Below are positions 24,301 to 33,300 of a stretch of DNA of 62,000 nucleotides, piece after piece. Every line of letters begins with the position of its first letter. The first letter of the stretch is position 1. The translations under genes were made by a program, and so were the position numbers. The DNA comes from Phoronis australis (lineage: Eukaryota; Phoronida; Phoronidae), in contig NMRA01000069.1 in the NCBI GenBank assembly GCA_002633005.1, positions 508,233 through 570,232 on the forward strand, given 5' to 3'. The notes under the pieces are model-generated. The model was not told the origin of the DNA. It ran no database searches and was given only the letters and a program-made list of their open reading frames with translations.

Positions 24301-27300
24301 TAAGTTATGAATGCCCAAAATTTCTAAATGTTGTGTGGCTGCAGCTGTAGCATGTCTGCTCACAAATTTTCAATCAACAGGTCGGCAACGACTTGCCGAC
24401 TTGTTGCCCACCAGCCATCTAGCCAAATCCAACCAGACATGTACTATTAGTATTTAGTCATCTCAAAAGAACAAGTTACTTGTGATGAACAATGTTAAAT
24501 TTACATTTGAGCACAATCATTTCCTTCATTTTTTGAAGATACGATATTCAAAAAGTAATTTCTGTCCCCGATGTTGTCTTCCTTGTTCATCATGTCATCT
24601 GCTTCAGACTTAAAATGTCGTCTGCTCCTCTCTAGACACAGTGTTGGTAGAATGATGGAGTACACGTGCACTGGGCTCCATTCTCATTCTCCCAGGTGTC
24701 CCTCCATTTCTTTCCCCGTGGACAAGTTTTGAGCCAGGGACAAGCCATCAAGGTGCATGCCATACCGTTTTGATCTGGTCCTGCAACGTCAATCAGCCAA
24801 AGTTACAACCAGGCAGCAGTTTGATGATCCTTGTCTGTAGTAGTGTGTGTCCTGTTACTAGTTTTGAATGAATGAACGGGGGGGGGGAGGGTATTCCCAT
24901 AGTAGAGAAAGAGAGTAGGTGTCGCTCGATAGACGGATTTCTTTTTTAGTACAACTTTCCCTGCAAAAGGGTGGCTTCGTTATGAATAGGTGTCTTTTCC
25001 AGCAACATTTTGTTAGAAAAGCTTGGCCACCATGCGAGATTGAAACTGCAGAAAGTTCATTTTTTGAGAGCAGAATTTAAAGAAGGGATTTTGTATTGTT
25101 CATATCTCTTAAAGTTTCAGTGCAAAAGATATTACTCATATTTTACAACACTGTTGTTTCAAGCTCAATGGGTTAAAAATTCAACTGAATCTTTGGAAAG
25201 TTTAGGTTTTTGGAATTAATCCCTACAAAGTGATGGTGTTTCTGAAACAGGACTCTGTGAAATGGTCGGTTTTTCACTGAAGATCCCTACAAATGGATCC
25301 TTTTATGTGTCTACTCTCAAATTGTTATGTGGAGCATCAGACGGAATTTTTGTCTTATGTTTTTTGAGACTTAAAAGTCACTTTTCATGAAACAGATGGT
25401 TGGGATGGTGGTTCGGAATTCAAACTGCTGAAACATGATTAGTAGAAGTTTCAACTTACCTGGACATGAACACCAGTTACATCCATCATAAATTGATAGA
25501 TCTCCTTCTTCGCATACAGCTTTCACCTTAGGCATGGTTCTTGCCAATGCAACGGTCATGACACCCAACAGAAGTGATAAGTTTAGTGCCGTCTTCATTG
25601 TAACAGACGTTGTCTGCAAACTGTAGATGTGTTCCACACAGACGGTTTTTATGTCAGTGTGCTAAGTGGATTTGTTTTATTTCTTATCATGTAGGTTTGT
25701 GATTGGTTATTTTGAAGTAGAGTAATATTTGCTAGAGAGAGAGAGAGAGATATCAGAAAGTAGTTGGGGTTAATATGTGTTCCAATAGCCATGTAGGTGT
25801 TACTGCAGATAGAAGTCCGTCTAAACTTTTCTATTTTTGTTGACAAAGGAAGTTATTACACCCGAAAATTTCAAATTTCAGTTGATCCATTCTTGTTGTT
25901 TTATTTACTAGGTTTTTGTTGACAAAGGAAGTTATTACATCCGAAAATTTCTAATTTCAGTTGATCCATTCTTGTTGTTTTATTTACCGATTTATATCTT
26001 CCTTTGAAACTCATCTTGTTTTCTTTTTAAGATTTTACGCAGTCAGTAAAAAATAATTTCCCTTTGAATTTTCCATCAGTGGTTATAGACGTATATTTAC
26101 CGTCGAATTTCACCAATTTTGAACACTGTAATTGCCAAAATTGTTCTTTTTCATTCTCACAAGTTTCTAAGTTACGAATGCTCAAAATTTCAAAATATTG
26201 TGTGGTGGCACCCATAACATGCCTGCTCACAAATTTTCATTCAACAGGTCGGCAATTCGTTGCCGACCTGTCGCCCATCGGCCATTTAGCCAAATCCAAC
26301 CAGACACGTGATGGTCTGCTAGGAGTCGTTAGCTCAGTCCCCACTGTGGTTGGCACTTGGATCGGAAGTCTGTTTGTCTAGCTGTGAGGATTACAATTGA
26401 TGGATGGGCAGGATTTCTGTCAAGGCAGTTATTGCAAGTGTGTATGATTTTACAGTATGTAATATGTCAAAAAACTTCATGAATCTAAAATGTAAAAAGA
26501 ACAAGCCTTGTGGCTAATTTCAGTTTCATCATTCATTTTAAGCACTGTGTACACGACTCCACAAACTGTTTGGAAATACAATGAAAAAGTTGTGTTTTCT
26601 GTTTTATTGGTGTATTTTTGGGGATTGAAAACTGATGAAAACGATTAAAGAACAAATCCTATGGACAAAAAAATTTGAAAACGCAAACAAAAAATTGAAA
26701 TAGGAGTCTTATGTTCAGACCCTTAGATGAACAATAACAGCCGACCACGAACTGGGTGTGCAAATGGTTGGCAGGAAACACCCAGCTGCAGTAAGATTTT
26801 GCATTGAAGTTAGCCGTGCAGTCAACAGTGCAGTCTGTTATCGATCTGCTTAAAAGTAGCAGAGCAGTCGGCTAATTTTGTCTGGTCGTTCACCAGTCGC
26901 CAACCCGTTTCCCGACCTGTCAGTTAAAATTTGTGACCTGAGCTGTGTCCACTAGATCTTTTTATTAAGTTAAAAAATTGATGACATTTTTATATTGATT
27001 CTTATCTTTTATTTTGAAGGTAATGAACAAATTAACATTCACTTAATGTCTGCAATTTTTTGCTGTTAGGATGCATATGTATAATATTATGTAATAACTA
27101 AAAAACATTTGTCATTAAAGCGAGGCATATACTATCGGTGTGCTTGAGACTATAGTGTTGTTATCATAAATTGGCAAGGCTGAAACTTAAGTAGCGGTCA
27201 ACCGGACATGGGTGCTTAAACTGGAAATTAGAAATTTGCGGTGAACAATTGCTCGAACATAGGTTCTTAACAGAGCTAGACATTCGGCATGACCAGGTAT

Positions 27301-30300
27301 GACCTCCCACAATTGAAGTCCTCATGCTAAAAATTGAAAGAATCTGCGGCGTATCGTCTGCCCCTAGTCTAGAACAATTTGCTAATTTGCATTACGAGTT
27401 AACTGATATTTATTGATGAGAAATAAAGTGTAGTAATTCTTCACTAATTTTCCACAAAATTACCAACGGCGTAATTTTTTCATTTTTCAAAGGCCGATTA
27501 CTTTTTTGCAAATAATGTGGATTTTAGCAATTAATTAACATCAATCTACTGTAACTCAGGCTTATGGTAGACTATCGTAAATTCTCTTAATTTTTTGCGG
27601 AGCCATGTTGTATGCTAAATAAGCAAACTGTTACCGTGGTAAAGTAGGAAAAAAGTGCATGTTTAGAAAATACCCTCCAAAGTTGGTGCACTGACTTGTC
27701 TTAGGGTTATTATTTTTACCACAGTGATTGAAAGTACAAAGTTAGGGGAGTTTTGAGCATAATTTTCTCTTTTTTTGCAGTTCAAATTTTGCAGCTTGCA
27801 ACCACGGCTGTGAAAACATGCTGTCAGAAAATCTCCATGCACTGGCTATTAAATTTGGACTTAAGACCAGTTGTGTGTTTCAACGTATGTTATAGTTCAG
27901 ACTGTATTAATTCAAAGTTGCAACATTTTAAGCTGTATTTTACCCTGTTCCTGGCGAAAAAAGCAAAATCGAGTTGAGCCTTTTACTCTCAAAAAAAAAA
28001 AACAATCTCGTACTATTCCTTACTGCGATAGGATTCCATTTCTGTTCCTAACAAGAACAAGGAAACAATCAGGGACTCAAAGAAAATGCTTTAGAGTATA
28101 TTGGAGTTGGCCAACCTTAAACTTGTGGATTTGCTTGTGATTTGACAGCAATAAGTCAAGATCTGATGAGCGCGTTAATATTTTAAACCCCAAAGCTCTT
28201 CGGCTAACACAGACTGACTAAACAGGGGCAAAATTCAGATTTTAGTGAAACGATCCCTAGGATATGATATTTGCCATATGCACAAAATATCACATGTCCT
28301 TGCCACGGTTGTCTATCACTTCCTAATGGTTAAACTGCGAAAAAATACAGGTTCTTTTGAAAAATGAATTTGCTTTAGCGTAGACTGAGAGTCCTGGGTT
28401 GGCTAGGATCAGAGTTGTTTTATAATGTTTCACAGAAGCAGATAACAGAATGTATTGTCCTAGGATCAGTCACAGTGAAAAACTGTCATTCGAACTGTTC
28501 CTGTATCTGTATTTGAAAGTCTACCTTCAGCATTTTGCAAATGGTTGGTGAAGCATAGCCTTAATGGGTAGTAACAGGGTGAGGGTGGACGATTATGTGA
28601 GCATATGCATGAATCCAAATATTTATTGTACAATGGGGAGGTTGAGGTTTATTAGACTGAATTATGCTATAAAGTTTAATTATGCCTTACGTAAATTTTA
28701 GTAATTTTATGTTTAGCTATTATAATTGAATTTCGTGTTTCTCGGTCATTCTTAACTAGCTCTTATTTTACAAATGACATTTATCTCCTTGTAATTGTCA
28801 CATAAATTGAAAAATCTGTTTACAGTGGAAATTAGAAGCTAATTATAGTCTTGTTATCTATATGAGAGCAAACAGCTTATTAGTGGAATAGTTGCTAATG
28901 ACCAGGTCACTCATAACAAAGCTGTACTCAATTGGCTCCAGTTATATCACCTCATCAATAGGAATTCAGTCTCCGATATTTACCCACAATGCTTTGCATC
29001 ATCCCTGATATTTACCCACAATGCTGTGCATCATCCCTGAGTCTATGATATTTACCCACGATGCTGTGCAGGGCACTTGCCCCCCCATGTGTGCACTGTA
29101 GTCATGCTAATGATTATTTTGCATTTAAGATTAATTTGTCGCTTATGATAAATAAAGTTTTAATGCTTAATGGTGAGGTGCTTTGGAGAAGTCAAAATAT
29201 TGAAATGCTGTGCGAGACATCATAAATTCTTCTCCAATTGTCCTACTCAACTCCTACGTATTGAAAACTATGTCAATCGTACAATGCATTTTATACCTCT
29301 GCAAAGAGGAGAGTTGAATCCAAGAAGTGGAAAATACAGTAGGCAAAGTCAAAACTTGAGACCTCTTGTGGAAATCTAGTCCTAGAATCAATTGGTAAAT
29401 TCTGCTTGGTCTACAGTGTAATTAGACTGTCTAGCATAATTTGTGTTTACTCAAATGAAGAAGGATTTCTGAGCTATAGAAGAGCTGACGTTTCATTAGT
29501 TCATAAGATCATACCATGTGCCTCAAATGACATGTTGTGGCAAGTCTACTTATCCAGCCAAATCTAGGGAGGGAGGGTTAAATTTAGCTGCTTTAAAGCA
29601 ATAAGCTAAGTCCTCTTATTTCGCACAAAAATAACTGCCAAAATTGTCATTATTCCGTCGTTCGTAGGCTGGTTACTGTACTGAAAATAACGGAAAATTA
29701 CCAAAAAGTTTACGTTTTATGATATCTACGCAGTACAAACCACACTGACCAAAATTTTATTTGTCGGCCATGTACGCTAAATACGAGAAGATTAACTGTT
29801 AAAGTGATGCACATGTCTTCAGTCTGAGGCTCTCCAGTAATTAGCATAACACTATGCAGATTGTGAGAAGTGATACCTCTCATCTGTTACACATGTATGA
29901 CAGGTATTTTCAATGAGAAAGTCGGGAAAAGCTGGTGCAGTATATGACTAAAAGTAATCAAAACAAAATACGGTTTCCCCGTCATGATAGTTCATTCTAT
30001 TGGTTATCAGTATAGGCTGTAGGAAGGACGGAAGCAAAATAAAGTGCGAAGTGCAAAACATGACTTTCCTGTGCATAATCTATTGTCGAACTGAACTCAA
30101 TACACGCAAGGCCACTAGGGTGCGCTAACAAATACAACAAGTGACATCTATTGAGCACAATCTACAACAACTTCTATTTACAGCAAAAATGACAAGTCTG
30201 GTAAAAACTATTATGATGGCAAAATTCTAATTACAGGATTGATGGCCACCTTTATAACTTTCCGTTTAATTCCCCTTCATACTTGGCACACGAGATCAGT

Positions 30301-33300
30301 TAATTTACTGCGAGGTTGAATTTGGCTTGAGCCGAGTCGTCGTGATGGGGAATTCCAGGTCATTTTGTCTGAATACTTCTGGTATGGACTAAAGCTTAAT
30401 AAGTGAACAGGCTGTGATGTACAGATCGTTATCTTTTCAGAGACGAACCGTTATTGACGGAAGAAGACCTCTTGGCGCAGAGTTATGATGAGTACACTCT
30501 GGGTAACTACTCGCCTCGACTTCTGCGTGTGTCGGAGCTGGAGCCTGACACGATCGTCTACGACCCTGAGGATGACATGAAGAGACTGGAGTATGCGCGT
30601 GTCCACCTGGTGAAGACTGGCAAAGTGGTAGGAATCCTCATTGCGTGGAATTTTATAGTGACATTATGGGCGAAAAATGTAATGTTTCTGAGATCACCCT
30701 CTGAACAGAAACCAACCTGCAACCCCACGGTCGTAATCTAATTCTCTGCTGGTGAAGCTAAATCCCACTTGATAAATGACATTGTGTTTTGATCGTATTT
30801 AACTGGTAAAGTCACTGTGCTTGATTTTAGTGAAAGACTGGCAGACAATGTCAAGAATTGGCGATTTGTAATAAAATCGCAAGAACACATGGGATCTTGT
30901 TGTCACATGGCTCTGGTCAAAGCTGAGTTCTGCCCCATCCAGCAATAATCTCATAATGTGTTTTTTTCAGATGTAGAACCGATATTGTCCCTTTAAAGCC
31001 TCACCGTGTTCTGTTGTTACAAACATTATTATTCTTCACAAGTGTCTTTACTCATAACTGCCAAGGCAATGCAATCATGTTCTTATTCTTTGTTTGACTT
31101 CAATTTGTCTCAATAAATTGCCTAGAATTCCCTTTGTGGCTATTCTGCCGTGGAGCCTGAAACTAACCATTGTGACAAGCATCTTAACGGGTCTGGTCTG
31201 AAACAGTAGCGACCTCTATTGTTCTCAAACCTAGAAATTGTTTCTAATCTGACTAAGGAACAAGATGAGACTGATTTTACAATATTAAATGCCCTAAATT
31301 GAAAATTGATTTTAGACAAAAGACGCAGGTTCTTTGCCCCTTCACTTACACATGTCTGAAATGAAAAGTTACGGAATATGTGTTCAGGAAGGCAAGTTGT
31401 GAGAAAGATCCGCTTGTAGGTAAAGTGTCGCCATATTGCACCACCAGAGGGAGTGAAAGTGTGCAGAACTAATGCAAAAGTAACAATTCTACATCAGCCT
31501 TGCAACGATGAAATCTGAAACATCAGTTCAAATCACTTCTATCTGATTAAGCTTTAATTGTGTTAAACTTGATTAGTGCCTGCGCTTCTTATTGCCCGGG
31601 TTATTTCCTCAGAATGTCATCTGTCTTCGGACTGAACGTGACTTACATCCATATTTTATACCAATTGGTGCAGATGTCTGATAAAATATTGCATTATTGT
31701 CTTTGGCATCTCGATACAACTAAGTCAGTGAGATCAGTCGACCATCGCTTGATATATGACCATGGCTTTAGGAACAACTTTAGAATGGTCCGTGGATCTG
31801 TATTTTTGATCTCATGGAGAATTTTGCTAAAGGTGCTGAACACCACCCAGTGTCTCCACCTAGTGTTCACTCTCAAAATGAGCTTTTCCCATTTGACAGA
31901 CAATTCAGTCTTCACCATTTTCAAGTTGCTCACAAGTCCACATGCCAACACTTAATATGAGTAAGGTACATTCTCATACCAAACTTAGAATTTCTATGAT
32001 ATACAAGGTAGAATTACTGACTAGTACCAGTACTTCTGATTTTTAAAATGTCAAGTGAATTTGACCACTTCTCATTTCAGCGTGATGACATCGACTCTGA
32101 ATTGTTGAAGAAAGCACGTGAGGGTATGAATGATGACGAGGCCACCTTTGGGGTGCAAGTGAAACTAGAACACCAGGAGTTGCTCTGGTCGGATAAGTAC
32201 AGACCACGCAAGCCTCGTTTCTTCAACAGAGTTCACACGGTGAGGCGTAATGACAGAAATAAGATTTTGAATATTTGGCACAATTTTGAATGTTACTTAA
32301 GTTTTCTTAATCAAACTTATTAATTTCAGTTGGCGCAAAATTGATTATCTAAAGTGCCATCCACACACAGACTTACCCTAGAACAAGTTACTCCTGGAAC
32401 AAATTGTCGCTGGGTTTAAGGTCTGTGTGGACGCTATTTAAACTAGTGCAATTTATGCCACTTGTGACAACTTACTCCACCTTATCGAGGTGGGGTAACT
32501 TGTTCTTGGATAGCTTGCGCCTCTTCTAATCACTGTGTGGTTGCAAAAGTGAGGCAGCTGTACTTACATACAGACGGGTTTTCTCTTGTGTGCCGTATTC
32601 GAATTAGGTGTTCACTGTCACGCTCAGAACGACAACTTCCGCTTTACCCTAGTTATCGGATATAAATGTGTGTGTGGACGCTCCACTTAAAAGTGGGGTA
32701 AGTTGCACTAGTGCAAGCTGTGCTAGTGTAAGCTTTGTGTGGACGGGAGTTAATTCATCTTATTACCAGGTTTTGATTAAAAAGCTGGTTTTGTTGACAT
32801 CATCTGGTTTTGTCTGGGTTACGGGCAACAAAATATGTCGGAAAATTATAACAGTGAATTAACAGAAAATTAAACATTCAAATGGCTTGGTTTTGATGTT
32901 AAGCATAGTTAATGAAAAAAGAAATTTATTTAATTCTTTTGCCAGAGATTTTGCTTTGTAATTTGGCTGGTAGTCAACAAAAAGTTATATTTATGAATTC
33001 TTTTGAATACATCAAAGTTTTTGTTGCCTAAAAATAATTATGATATTAACCTAACAGTGACTAATCGCAGACAGGACATTGCTTCTGTCTTTCCTTTGAT
33101 ATTTTGGTTTGTTTCAGTTCTGTTTGGAAGAAATGTCAGGGAAGTATTTACCCATCCTGTCTTATCCTTATCCACCATTAAAACTTCTTGAAATTATCTA
33201 CATACAAACAGTTAGTTCGCCAACATTACCATTTGTCACAGCGCCACCTCTGGAGGAGAGTGATAACCGGCAGAAATCTGTGTGTGGGCATCACTGTGCC

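Larger units (their letters stand above)
18505..26640. repeat. Three tandem units carrying the peptide genes
   Basis: Unit 1 is about 18505-21660, unit 2 about 21661-24440 and unit 3 about 24441-26640. Each unit starts near GATGTCAAAAATG.TGAAAGCCAGG (or a truncated version in unit 3). It then contains peptide exon 2, an intron, peptide exon 1, a CCAAT/TATA-like upstream region, and a block ending in the palindrome GGTCGGCA..TGCCGACC. Unit 2 to unit 3 shows a fusion near 24441 where the end of unit 2 and the start of unit 3 are missing. The whole array lies within CACTIN intron 12. Confidence 0.85.

Noticed and set aside
31560-31955. 131-residue plus-strand frame
   Set aside because: Inside CACTIN intron 13, with no splice consensus at its edges and no domain; opposite-strand frame equally open, as expected by chance.
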